A stretch of 64,000 bases of DNA, from positions 62,001 through 126,000 of the forward strand of contig DBRG01000019.1 of assembly GCA_002305545.1 (NCBI GenBank), given 5' to 3'. How positions within the stretch are numbered: position 1 is the first letter of the stretch; each line of letters starts with the position of its first letter. This document shows positions 9,125-18,449 of the stretch, piece by piece. Made by a program: the position numbers and the translations under genes. Below the pieces are notes generated by a model. It ran no database searches and was not told the origin of the DNA. It was given only the letters and a program-made list of their open reading frames with translations. The stretch is from Bacteroidales bacterium UBA1374 (GTDB lineage: Bacteria > Bacteroidota > Bacteroidia > Bacteroidales > UBA932).

Positions 9125-12028
9125 ATGGAAAGGCCACGTCACAAATATCCGGTAATGTTGGTTTTGCTCTTGTTGATGACCGCTCTTCCGGGATGGAACT
9201 CTTATGCGCAACAGCAGCAGTTTGCCCTTTCCGGTATTATCAGGGATCAGGGCACCGGTGAACCTGTTCCCTACGCAACTGTTTACCTGGAAGAGATGGG
9301 GCTTTGGTATATTTCCGGAGAAGACGGCTCATTCCGCTTCACCGGGATCCCTGGTGGAACCCATACCCTTCGTGTTGAAATCCTGGGGTATGCCAAAAAG
9401 ACCTTTATCCAAAAGCTCGACCGGGACATTGCGGGACTTGAGCTACAGATTGCCGAGGCAAGCCTCCGGCTGGAAGAAGTGGTGGTCACGGCCGAGGAGG
9501 GGGGAAGGCTCAATTCCTCTTCAAGGATAGAAAAGCAGGCATTGGAACATGTGCAGCCTGTCAGCCTTCGTGACATCATGCAACTGGTACCGGGCAATCT
9601 GACCGAAAATCCCGGGCTTAACCGTGTGAACCAGCTGACCATAAGGGATATAGCAACAAACAGCGCCAATGCCTTCGGGACAGCGGTGATCATGGACGGG
9701 GTAACCCTTTCCAACGATGCCAACCTGCAGGTGAGGAAAACATCTGCCATAGGTACTGCGGGGGAATCCACTGCGGGCACCGGGGTGGACGCCCGTCAGA
9801 TATCTACCGATAATATACAAACCGTGGAGGTCATCAGGGGAATTCCTTCGGCCATATATGGGGACCTGACCTCGGGGGCTGTGGTCGTGAAAACCCGCTC
9901 CGGTGTTTCTCCCTGGCAGATCAGGCTTAAAGCCGATCCCCGCCTGAAACAGGTTTATGCCGGAAAAGGATTTTCACTTGGTCCGGAAAAAGGCGTGGTG
10001 AATGTAGACGCCGATTATGCGCTATCGTACGGTGATGTCAGAACACCTGCTGATGTATACAGGAGGGTCAACCTGCGGATTGGTTATTCACAGACAGCGA
10101 AAAAAAACCTGACCTACAATACACGGGTACGGCTGATATATTCAGATGCCGATAACAGGACAGATCCGGATAATTTTCTGGACAATATTTCCAGGGACAG
10201 GGATATGGGGATCGGGCTTGATATTAACGGAACATACCGTCTGAACAAAAAATGGATCACCAACCTGGAATTCATGGCCGCCGGGGATGTGACCTCCCAG
10301 TATTCGCGGGAGAAAACCTACCGCAGCCAGGGAAGGGTCCCACAATCCCTGGCCATGTCTTCAGGCGAAAACCTCGGCTTTTTTACTCCATACCGCTACT
10401 ATTCCGACCTGGAGGTATTCGGGTTGCCCGTGAATCTTCAGGCCAGGGTGGTTGCCAACCTGTACGGCAAGTACGGTGAGATCACCAACAAGGTGCTGGC
10501 AGGGGTGGAATGGACCTCCAGGGGAAACAGGGGTGCGGGGAAAGTGTTCGATCCCTATCTCTCTCCCGACATCAACGCCTCTTCCACATACCGTGAACGT
10601 TCCTTCAGGGACATTCCTTTTTTAAACCGGTACAGCCTTTTTGCCGAGGACAAGCTGCGGGTTCCCCTGGGTCTTGTGCGTGCCCTGGAAATCCAGGCCG
10701 GAGTCCGCTTTAACGGCATCCTGCACGACGAACGTTTCAGCCTGGACCGGTATTTTTCGGTGGAACCAAGACTTAATGCCCGGTTCCAGATCCTGAGAAA
10801 GCAAAAGGGATTCCGGGAATTGAGCGTTAGGGCCGGATGGGGTATGAATTACAAGATGCCTTCCATGGTCTACCTGTACCCCGAGCCCACATACCTGGAT
10901 GTAGTCTCATTCTCTTATAACGACATAGACGATAACGGGGTAGGGATGGTTCTCTTTACCACGCGCAAATTGGAACAGGAGGTCAGGAATCCGGAGCTGA
11001 AGCTTCAACAAAGTACTAATTTCGAAGCAGGAATTGATTTTGACGTTGAAAATGTGACAGGATCCCTTGTTTTTTTCAAGGAAAAAATGGTGAACGGGTA
11101 TGGTTTTGCCACACAGGTCATGCCTGTATCCTACAACCGGTACGGATATATATGGGATAAAGGCAGTCCCTCGCGCATAGATGTACCTTCGGGAAAACTC
11201 CCCCAATACGAGAGCGGGGCTGTCTATGTGGACGGGACAGCGCTCCCTTTGATCCGTGATACGGTTTTTCTTTCGTACCAGAAACCGGTGAACAATATTG
11301 TACAGAACAAGTGGGGTGTGGAATTCACAGTGGCTTTTCCCGAGATCAGAAGCTTGCGTACCACCGTTTCACTCACGGGAGCCTATCTGAACGTCATATC
11401 CCAGGATGAATCCCTGGGGGCGATAACGGTTCCTGTACAGGTGGCGGGCAGGCCATATCCCTACGCCGGTATTTACGCCGGGGGAAACAAAACGAGTACA
11501 GGCTCCAGGAGGGAGCGCCTCAATACCAACGTCTGCTTTATTACCCACCTGCCGGCCGTAGGCATGGTGGTGACCCTGACGGCCCAGCTGGTGCTAATGG
11601 ACAGGACCACCTATATTTGTGAATGGCAGGACCAGGTACAGACATATTATTACGATGATAAAGGTTCCCGCTACTCGGGTAAATGGGCATACAGTGACGA
11701 CCGCTGGACCAAACGGGTGAATCCTTTGTATATAATGGATCTTTCCGGGAATATCATCCCGTTCACCCAGGAGATGGAGAACGATATCCGTTACAGGGAG
11801 CTGATAGGAACAACCAACAAGGAATCCTACTACTTGGGATCCCGCTATCCGTTATACGGAATTCTCAATATCAGGCTGACTAAAGAAATCGGAAGGTGGG
11901 CAGCTGTGTCTTTCTATGCCAACAATTTCCTGAACCTTGATCAGCTGGTTAAGGAAAAGATTTCAGGAACGGCTTATGCACGGAACCTGCCCTTCTATTT
12001 TGGGGCCGAGGTCAGATTAACTTTATAG
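9125..12028 (+). CDS. TonB-dependent outer-membrane receptor with carboxypeptidase-like regulatory domain
   Basis: A 967-residue outer-membrane transporter. It has a signal peptide (about 1-28, ending SYA), a carboxypeptidase-regulatory-like beta sandwich (about 33-115, GIIRDQGTGEPVPYATVYLEE), a plug domain (about 118-270, with TVEVIRGIPSAIYGDLTSGAVVV) and a long 22-strand-type barrel ending in aromatic-rich LPFYFGAEVRLTL. No SusD partner follows; the next genes encode a DUF4876 lipoprotein, a DUF6850 barrel and an S46 peptidase, all nearly contiguous. The substrate is unknown; the neighbouring dipeptidyl-peptidase hints at peptides. Confidence 0.92.
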   Translation: MERPRHKYPVMLVLLLLMTALPGWNSYAQQQQFALSGIIRDQGTGEPVPYATVYLEEMGLWYISGEDGSFRFTGIPGGTHTLRVEILGYAKKTFIQKLDRDIAGLELQIAEASLRLEEVVVTAEEGGRLNSSSRIEKQALEHVQPVSLRDIMQLVPGNLTENPGLNRVNQLTIRDIATNSANAFGTAVIMDGVTLSNDANLQVRKTSAIGTAGESTAGTGVDARQISTDNIQTVEVIRGIPSAIYGDLTSGAVVVKTRSGVSPWQIRLKADPRLKQVYAGKGFSLGPEKGVVNVDADYALSYGDVRTPADVYRRVNLRIGYSQTAKKNLTYNTRVRLIYSDADNRTDPDNFLDNISRDRDMGIGLDINGTYRLNKKWITNLEFMAAGDVTSQYSREKTYRSQGRVPQSLAMSSGENLGFFTPYRYYSDLEVFGLPVNLQARVVANLYGKYGEITNKVLAGVEWTSRGNRGAGKVFDPYLSPDINASSTYRERSFRDIPFLNRYSLFAEDKLRVPLGLVRALEIQAGVRFNGILHDERFSLDRYFSVEPRLNARFQILRKQKGFRELSVRAGWGMNYKMPSMVYLYPEPTYLDVVSFSYNDIDDNGVGMVLFTTRKLEQEVRNPELKLQQSTNFEAGIDFDVENVTGSLVFFKEKMVNGYGFATQVMPVSYNRYGYIWDKGSPSRIDVPSGKLPQYESGAVYVDGTALPLIRDTVFLSYQKPVNNIVQNKWGVEFTVAFPEIRSLRTTVSLTGAYLNVISQDESLGAITVPVQVAGRPYPYAGIYAGGNKTSTGSRRERLNTNVCFITHLPAVGMVVTLTAQLVLMDRTTYICEWQDQVQTYYYDDKGSRYSGKWAYSDDRWTKRVNPLYIMDLSGNIIPFTQEMENDIRYRELIGTTNKESYYLGSRYPLYGILNIRLTKEIGRWAAVSFYANNFLNLDQLVKEKISGTAYARNLPFYFGAEVRLTL

Positions 12029-12032
12029 GCAT

Positions 12033-13217
12033 ATGAACAGGCGTATAAAACAACTGCTTATTCTGTTTGCTGCAAGCCTGCTGCCGGTACTTCTTCCGGG
12101 TTGCCTGGAAGTTGAGCCGGTATATTCCACCCTGTCCATCACGGTGCAGCCGCCACCGGACCAGGCTGGTATCGATCTTACCGCTGTAAAAGTCAGGGCA
12201 CAGGCAGTGGACGAACCGGTCTATTATGAAACATTTCCGGACGTCTCGGGCCATGCGGTGCTCAACGTCAGTCCGGGAAGGTATACCCTGCTTTTATCCG
12301 CACTGTATCCTGAAGGTTTTTCGGTTAGTGCATCGCAATCCGAATTTTTGGCGCTATCTGCGGAAACAACATTTTTTTCCTTCGAACTGGACCTGGCCCT
12401 TTCGGGGGGGATCATTTTCAGGCAGGTCTATTATGCCGGGAGCAAGACCTTTGATGGCGCCAATTATTCGAAAGATCAGTTCCTGGAACTATATAACAAT
12501 ACAGACAAGGTGTATTACCTGGATTCACTCTGTGTGGGGGCCCTTGCACCGGCCAATTCCACGGTATCCAACAATCCGTGGATGGGACTGGATACGCTGG
12601 GTCTGTTCCAGATGACCTGGATGATTCCCGGCGGCGGTACCGATTATCCCCTGGCTCCGGGCGAATCTGTGGTACTTGCTTTCAATGCCGTGGATCATAC
12701 GGCCAGGGCCACCAGCGGACTGGATCTGTCACGGGCCCATTTCGGTTTTTATGACGAGGAACTCCCAAACCATGAAAAGCATCCCGATGTACCTGCCCTG
12801 AAACGGATCTTTGCAGGCCAGGGTACAGCCTACACGATGAGCGTACATTCCCCGGCGCCTGTCATTTTCCGCCCTGTGATGGGTGTTGCCCGTTGGCTGG
12901 CAGATGTGGAAAGATGGCAAAATTACCAGCCCGGAAGCACAAGTGGTCTGAAATACATGCATATACACCGTTCTTGGATATTGGATGGCGTAGAATGTGT
13001 GCAGAACCCGGCCAATGCGCTCAAGCGCCAGCCTGCCTCTGTGGATGCCGGATTTACCTGGCTCAGGCAAGGACAAAACAAGGGAAACGCTGTTGTACGA
13101 AGAGTAAAGGAGGTACTTCCCGGAGGAAGGATCATATACAGCGACACCAACAATTCAACCGAGGACTTCCTGTACGATGTACCGGCTGCACCCATTCTCA
13201 CACCCTTATGGAAATGA
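12033..13217 (+). CDS. DUF4876-like lipoprotein
   Basis: A 394-residue predicted lipoprotein with signal ending LLPGC (Cys24). Residues about 32-115 look like a small carboxypeptidase-like or transthyretin-type fold. The remainder includes GIIFRQVYYAGSKTFDGANY followed by QFLELYNNTD, the pattern I associate with DUF4876 and lamin-tail-like domains. It starts 4 nt after the TonB receptor and overlaps the next gene by 4 nt (ATGA), so translation is coupled. The role is unknown; its place suggests a surface partner of the receptor. Confidence 0.75.
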   Translation: MNRRIKQLLILFAASLLPVLLPGCLEVEPVYSTLSITVQPPPDQAGIDLTAVKVRAQAVDEPVYYETFPDVSGHAVLNVSPGRYTLLLSALYPEGFSVSASQSEFLALSAETTFFSFELDLALSGGIIFRQVYYAGSKTFDGANYSKDQFLELYNNTDKVYYLDSLCVGALAPANSTVSNNPWMGLDTLGLFQMTWMIPGGGTDYPLAPGESVVLAFNAVDHTARATSGLDLSRAHFGFYDEELPNHEKHPDVPALKRIFAGQGTAYTMSVHSPAPVIFRPVMGVARWLADVERWQNYQPGSTSGLKYMHIHRSWILDGVECVQNPANALKRQPASVDAGFTWLRQGQNKGNAVVRRVKEVLPGGRIIYSDTNNSTEDFLYDVPAAPILTPLWK

Positions 13218-14770
13218 AAAAGGTCTGGATCATAACGCTGGGTTTTCTTATGGGAAACATTACCGGGACGGCAGGACAGGACCTGGAACGGATCCTTTGG
13301 GATAATCCCTGGCAGAACGGGTTGGCCTCTGCAGGCATGGCTTTTTCGGACAGGAATTATTCCGATATTTCCCTCCTGGCCGGGTACCGGGGCGGTGAGT
13401 TCAGAAACATTTACGACCCGGCCGCATCATACCTGTACGGAATGCAAACACGTTCCTACAGGAAGCTTGGAAAAACAACCCTGAGCGGAACCTTTTCTTA
13501 CAGCTACGAAGACAGAAAGGTCCAACGGTGGCTGGGAATCCTGGATCCTTACAGGACACCTTTCATGCTGGCGGACAGCGTGGCCGGTAATTATGTACTG
13601 GAATCGTATCATATGGATGCAGGCATGGCTTATCCCGTGTCCGGAAAGTGGACCCTGGGCTGCCGGATTTCCTATGACGCCCGCAATGGGGCAAAATACA
13701 GGGATCTGAGGAACAGTGATACTTACATGGACTTTATGGTTGCGCCTTCTGTTGTTTATGAAAACGGACCGGCGCGCATAGGGGCTCATCTTTACTTCAG
13801 ACGCATAACAGAACAGATTGATTACACCCAGGTGGAGACAAGCACCAACAAGGTCTTATTCTCGTTCTCGGGCATGTGGTTCAACACCCAACAGGTATAT
13901 ACTTCCTCGGCACCGGGCACGCGCCTGCTTAGGGACCATCTGTACGGCGGAGGCATTACGTTGCATTACCGCCCCGGAAGGTTTTCCCTGTTCGATCATT
14001 TTTCGGCAGGAATAAGAAACCAGACACAGCGGGAAGACGTGGTACTGGCCCGCAGGTATGGAGATGTAAGCGAATGGTCATGGCAAAATACCCTGATGTT
14101 GTATTACACGAACAGGCACAGGATAAAAGCCGATGTTTCATGGACAGGACAGAGGGGATTCCAGCCCGTTCAGAGACAGGAACTGAACCAGACATCACGT
14201 CTGTGGGAGTGGGTGCAATATGGCACAATTCCCTCTTTTGTTCAGGAAAGAACATTTATGGACATCAGCTATTCTTATAGGATCGCTCAGGATGAACACT
14301 ATGATCGCTGGAGGGTGACTGCCGGGATATCCCGTGCCCTGTTCAGTCAGCAGTGGATCAAATATCCTCTGGCCGTTCAGCGCTCGCTTGAACTGACACA
14401 GGCCTACGCCCTTGTGAGCAGGAGCTGGTTTGTCAGACGATGGATCATTGATCTGTCACCCGGAATTTCCTATGTGGCAGGCCAATTGGAAGAAACCACT
14501 CCGGAAGAATTGCTGGAGGCTCAAATACTGCACAACATAGGGTTTGAAAATCCGGAGGACTTCCGCCTCTGGGAACCGGCCGGCGTGGAAAATGATTTTA
14601 TGACCGGCAAACGGATTGCCGCCGGAATAAAGATACGGGTAACTTTTTTTGCAAACCCGTCAAAGGGGCTCAATCTTTTTGCCGAAACGGGGTACCGTTA
14701 TACACGGCGGCTTTCCGGCAACAACAAGATGTTTCACGAGGCTGGATTAAATATTGGCGTGATATTCTGA
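13214..14770 (+). CDS. DUF6850-like outer-membrane beta-barrel protein
   Basis: A 518-residue protein with a signal peptide (MKKVWIITLGFLMGNITGTA) and many alternating aromatic beta strands, ending HEAGLNIGVIF, as outer-membrane barrels do. The opening DNPWQNGLASAGMAFSDRNY fits the DUF6850 family as I recall it. The start was set at the ATG at 13214, which overlaps the previous stop as ATGA; an ATG at 13208 would add two residues. The much longer frame from 12893 has no signal and overlaps the DUF4876 gene, so it was dropped. The function is unknown. Confidence 0.72.
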   Translation: MKKVWIITLGFLMGNITGTAGQDLERILWDNPWQNGLASAGMAFSDRNYSDISLLAGYRGGEFRNIYDPAASYLYGMQTRSYRKLGKTTLSGTFSYSYEDRKVQRWLGILDPYRTPFMLADSVAGNYVLESYHMDAGMAYPVSGKWTLGCRISYDARNGAKYRDLRNSDTYMDFMVAPSVVYENGPARIGAHLYFRRITEQIDYTQVETSTNKVLFSFSGMWFNTQQVYTSSAPGTRLLRDHLYGGGITLHYRPGRFSLFDHFSAGIRNQTQREDVVLARRYGDVSEWSWQNTLMLYYTNRHRIKADVSWTGQRGFQPVQRQELNQTSRLWEWVQYGTIPSFVQERTFMDISYSYRIAQDEHYDRWRVTAGISRALFSQQWIKYPLAVQRSLELTQAYALVSRSWFVRRWIIDLSPGISYVAGQLEETTPEELLEAQILHNIGFENPEDFRLWEPAGVENDFMTGKRIAAGIKIRVTFFANPSKGLNLFAETGYRYTRRLSGNNKMFHEAGLNIGVIF

Positions 14771-16917
14771 TGCTTATGAAAAGATTATTATTATTTTTTC
14801 TCCCTCTCACCCTTGCCTTCACCCCTCTCAGATCCGACGAAGGCATGTGGCTTGTACACCTGATGGAGAAAAACCTGGTGAAGCAGATGCAGAAAAAAGG
14901 CATGAAGATCAAGCCAGACATAATTTATGACAATGACAGAACCACGCTGTCCAGTGCCGTCGTGTCTATGGACTTTGGATGCACAGGCTCAATCATTTCC
15001 GATAACGGACTGCTCATTACCAACCATCACTGTGCTTATTCGGACATACATGCATTCAGCACCCCGGAGGAAAATTACCTGGAGGAAGGATTTTGGGCCC
15101 GCAATGTTTCTGAAGAAAAACCGGTTCCTGGCAAAAACGTCTATTTCCTTCGCAAAGTATTCGATGTTACAGACAGGGTTCTGCAGCTCAGGGATACCTT
15201 GACCGGCAGGAGAATGTATGCGCTCCTGGAAAAAGAATACCAGCAAATGACAGGCTACGATTGTATGTGCGCTTCCATGTGGAGCGGCTCCCATTATTAT
15301 ATGTATTGCTACCAGAAGTACAGCGATGTACGCCTGGTGGGGGCTCCCCCCGTATCCATTGCAGCCTACGGAGGTGAAACAGACAATTGGGAATGGCCGC
15401 AGCATAAGGGCGATTTTGCATTGTACAGGATATACACGGCTCCTGACGGTTCTCCCGCTTCCTATCATCCCGACAACATTCCCCTGGTACCGGACATCAA
15501 ACTGACCATCAGTGCCCGTGGTGTCAGGGAAGGGGATTTTGTAATGGCCATGGGGTATCCCTACCAGACAAACCGGTACAATTCCTCCTTCGGGCTGCAT
15601 GAAAAACAATCAGTGACATATCCTGTGGTGGTTCGTAACTCAAAGACCCATCTTGATATCATGAACAGATGGATGGGATCTGATCCCGGTGTCCGGTTGC
15701 AATATGCCGATACATATTTTAGTCTGGCCAATGTATCCGAATTGCGGGAGGGAGAAGTTCTCAGTCTTATCCGTCACAGGTTAATCGACACCAGGCGGGA
15801 AGAAGAAGCCAGGGTGCAGGAATGGATCAGGGTCTCTGCGAAAAGAAGCGAGTTGTGGGGCTCGTTGTTTGAAGACCTGGAATATGCTTATTCAGTTACG
15901 GAAGAGCTGACAGCAGCACGTGAATGGTACAGGCAGACTCTCATATCTTCACAGTTTCTTCTGATGGCAAGAAGGGTAGCGGGTCTCAGGTCAGAAGTCA
16001 GGCGTGCGGGGACAGACACGGTGGATTGCACCAGGGACGAATTCAGCAGCTATTACAGGCGCATGATGAGTTATTACAACGGGTACCATCCAGAACTCGA
16101 AAAGGAATGGTTTGTGAGTGCTCTCAGGGATTTTTGCGCAAACGTTCCCCGCCGGTACTGGGGTGAATACCTGGCATCACTTTATGATCATTTTGACAGG
16201 AATGCCTTAAAGATTGCCGAATACATTTTTGACAACTCGGTGTTCCGGAGCCGGGAAAGCTTCCGGGAATATTTTCTTTCCCCGCATCCGATAGACGAGA
16301 TACAAGCCGATCCCGCGTGTATGCTCAACCACAGTTATGACATCCAGCAATATAATGAAGAAGAAAAGCGATTGCTCGGAACTATAAATGCAAGGCATTC
16401 AGACACGCAGTATACCCGTGCCTTGTATGCTTTCAGAAAAGAGCAGGACATCCCGCAGTATCCCGATGCCAATATGACCATGAGGCTCACTTATGGAACA
16501 GTAGGGCCGCTTTATCCCCGGGATGGTATAACCTACAACTGGTTCAGCACTTCGCAAGGCCTTTGGGACAAATGGAATCCGTCCGATTACGAATTCCGGA
16601 TTACTGAACCTTACAGGCGAACTTTGGAAGCAGAAGACTGGGGTGTTTGGAAAGACAGGAAAACCGGCTATATGCATGTGAATTTCCTGTGTGACCTTGA
16701 TATAACAGGCGGAAATTCCGGATCACCGGTTCTGGATAGCCGGGGCCGGCTCGTGGGTCTTGCCTTTGACGGGAACAAGGAATCCCTGGGAGCCGATTCT
16801 TTTTTTCATCCCACCCTCAACAAATGTGTCACCCTGGACATCCGTTACGCTCTGTGGATAATACAGAAATACGCAAAGGCACAGTATTTGCTCGATGAAA
16901 TGAACATTACTTTTTAA
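14770..16917 (+). CDS. S46-family dipeptidyl-peptidase (DPP7/DPP11 type)
   Basis: A 715-residue secreted serine peptidase of clan PA that removes dipeptides from oligopeptide N-termini in the periplasm of asaccharolytic Bacteroidota. A signal peptide (about 1-22) is followed by the catalytic His in TNHHCAY (about 87), Asp in the DNWEWPQHKGDF region (about 205-217) and Ser in GGNSGSP (about 645). The end DIRYALWIIQKYAKAQYLLDEM is typical. The ATG overlaps the previous stop by one base; ATG at 14776 is an equally good start. Specificity (DPP7-like hydrophobic or DPP11-like acidic) depends on one S1 residue that I could not assign safely. Confidence 0.93.
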   Translation: MLMKRLLLFFLPLTLAFTPLRSDEGMWLVHLMEKNLVKQMQKKGMKIKPDIIYDNDRTTLSSAVVSMDFGCTGSIISDNGLLITNHHCAYSDIHAFSTPEENYLEEGFWARNVSEEKPVPGKNVYFLRKVFDVTDRVLQLRDTLTGRRMYALLEKEYQQMTGYDCMCASMWSGSHYYMYCYQKYSDVRLVGAPPVSIAAYGGETDNWEWPQHKGDFALYRIYTAPDGSPASYHPDNIPLVPDIKLTISARGVREGDFVMAMGYPYQTNRYNSSFGLHEKQSVTYPVVVRNSKTHLDIMNRWMGSDPGVRLQYADTYFSLANVSELREGEVLSLIRHRLIDTRREEEARVQEWIRVSAKRSELWGSLFEDLEYAYSVTEELTAAREWYRQTLISSQFLLMARRVAGLRSEVRRAGTDTVDCTRDEFSSYYRRMMSYYNGYHPELEKEWFVSALRDFCANVPRRYWGEYLASLYDHFDRNALKIAEYIFDNSVFRSRESFREYFLSPHPIDEIQADPACMLNHSYDIQQYNEEEKRLLGTINARHSDTQYTRALYAFRKEQDIPQYPDANMTMRLTYGTVGPLYPRDGITYNWFSTSQGLWDKWNPSDYEFRITEPYRRTLEAEDWGVWKDRKTGYMHVNFLCDLDITGGNSGSPVLDSRGRLVGLAFDGNKESLGADSFFHPTLNKCVTLDIRYALWIIQKYAKAQYLLDEMNITF

Positions 16918-16935
16918 CCCTTAATACAATTATTT

Positions 16936-17094
16936 ATGAAAAAGTACGAATGCAATTTGTGCGGGTATGTATACGACCCTGCTGAAGGAGACCCTGACAA
17001 TGGAATAGCCCCCGGAACAGCTTTTGAGGATCTTCCCGAAGATTGGGTTTGCCCTCTGTGCGGTGCCGGCAAAGAGGATTTCACTGCGTTGTAA
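16936..17094 (+). CDS. Rubredoxin
   Basis: A 52-residue iron protein with the two Cys pairs CNLCG and CPLCG separated by about 30 residues, plus the conserved YVYDPAEGD and W-V-C-P segment. Rubredoxins carry single electrons, often to oxygen- or peroxide-reducing enzymes in anaerobes. It starts 18 nt after the S46 gene, so it may share its transcript, though the functions look unrelated. Confidence 0.95.
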   Translation: MKKYECNLCGYVYDPAEGDPDNGIAPGTAFEDLPEDWVCPLCGAGKEDFTAL

Positions 17095-17210
17095 AACGCT
17101 TATACCTGTCAGCCATGACGTCCAGCCCGGGCGGACACGATTATTGATAAGCCGAAGCAGTATCCGGATGTATTTTGCATTTTACTTGTGTACTTGAAAC
17201 ACCAAAATAT

Positions 17211-18449
17211 ATGAGATCTGTTATCAATTTATTGATCATGACTGTCCTGGCAGGACCTCTCACAGGATCCTGTTCCAAATGGAACAATGACGCACCCAAA
17301 GACAGGGAAGATATCGTACTTACCAAAGTACAACAGGAAATCCTGCATAACAGCAATGGTTTTGGCATTGATCTATTCAGGGAGATGTGCCTGGAACTGG
17401 AAGGGGAGAATATCTTCATTTCCCCATTGAGCGTATCTCTGGCCATATCAGCCGTAACCAACGGAGCTGCCGGCAAAACCCTGGAAGACATGAAGGCAAC
17501 CCTGGGATTTGCCACATATTCCCCGGACCAGATGAATGGATTCTTCAGACATCTTGTCCCTGCTCTCAAGAAGGTTGACAACACCGTTAAATTAAGCATT
17601 GCCAATGCCGTTTGGATTGAAAAGACTTTTCCGGTAAAAAATCCTTTCATTCAATCCCTGCAGCAGTATTATGACGCCTCGGTCAACCTGCTTGATTTTT
17701 CAGACCCGAAGGCCCCTTCTGTCATCAACCAATGGTGTGCCGACAACACCAACGATCTGATCAAAAAGGTCATTGACCAGATTGACCCCGATAAAAGGCT
17801 CATTTATACCAATGCCCTTTACTTCAAGGGAAAATGGAAAGAAACATTTGACAAGAAAGTGAGCTGGCAGGGTTCCTTTACGAACCTTTCCGGATCGGAC
17901 GGCGATGTGACCTATATGGAACAAACCAATGATTATGGGTATACGGCATCAAAAGGAGTGGCCGTTACTGAAATACCTTATGGCAATGAAGCCTACAGCA
18001 TGGTCATTGTGTTGCCCGATACAGGTGTTTCCATAATGGAAGTGGTGTCTTCCCTGACCTGGGAACAGTGGTCGGAATGGCTTGAAGACCTTGCCCCGGC
18101 CGAGTTGAACCTGCGCATCCCGCGCTTCAAGGTGGAATTTGATTCAGAGGAAACGATGATCCCTGTATTGACGCGCATGGGCATGGGTATCGCCTTTGAT
18201 CCTTACAATGCCGATTTCAGCAACATCAGCGACATCCCGCTTTTCATAAGCCTGCTCAAGCAGAATTCCTACATTCAGGTAGATGAGGAAGGGACAGAAG
18301 CTGCCGCTGTGACAACCATAGGGTTCAATATGACCAGCATTGGTCCCGGACAGACCATCCCGTTCCATGTGGACAGGCCTTTCCTGTATTTCATAAAGGA
18401 AAAGAGCACGGGGACCATACTGTTCTCGGGCCTGATGGCAGAAATCTAG
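17211..18449 (+). CDS. Serpin lipoprotein (serine/cysteine protease inhibitor)
   Basis: A 412-residue bacterial serpin. The ATG at 17211 gives a lipoprotein signal (LAGPLTGSC) and drops a 12-residue upstream extension. The body has the family marks NVFISPLS-like NIFISPLSVS, NALYFKGKW and the C-terminal HVDRPFLYFI. The hinge EEGTEAAAVTT is small-residue rich, as in inhibitory serpins that insert their reactive loop. Counting 17 residues from the hinge Glu places P1 near Met-Thr-Ser, though the loop is a few residues longer than in alpha-1-antitrypsin. It probably sits on the cell envelope and guards against host or community proteases. Its 3' end overlaps dgt by 4 nt. Confidence 0.95.
   Translation: MRSVINLLIMTVLAGPLTGSCSKWNNDAPKDREDIVLTKVQQEILHNSNGFGIDLFREMCLELEGENIFISPLSVSLAISAVTNGAAGKTLEDMKATLGFATYSPDQMNGFFRHLVPALKKVDNTVKLSIANAVWIEKTFPVKNPFIQSLQQYYDASVNLLDFSDPKAPSVINQWCADNTNDLIKKVIDQIDPDKRLIYTNALYFKGKWKETFDKKVSWQGSFTNLSGSDGDVTYMEQTNDYGYTASKGVAVTEIPYGNEAYSMVIVLPDTGVSIMEVVSSLTWEQWSEWLEDLAPAELNLRIPRFKVEFDSEETMIPVLTRMGMGIAFDPYNADFSNISDIPLFISLLKQNSYIQVDEEGTEAAAVTTIGFNMTSIGPGQTIPFHVDRPFLYFIKEKSTGTILFSGLMAEI

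Noticed and set aside
12893..13213. N-terminal extension of the DUF6850-like gene
   Set aside because: It lies in the DUF4876 gene in another frame and hides the signal peptide that begins at 13214.
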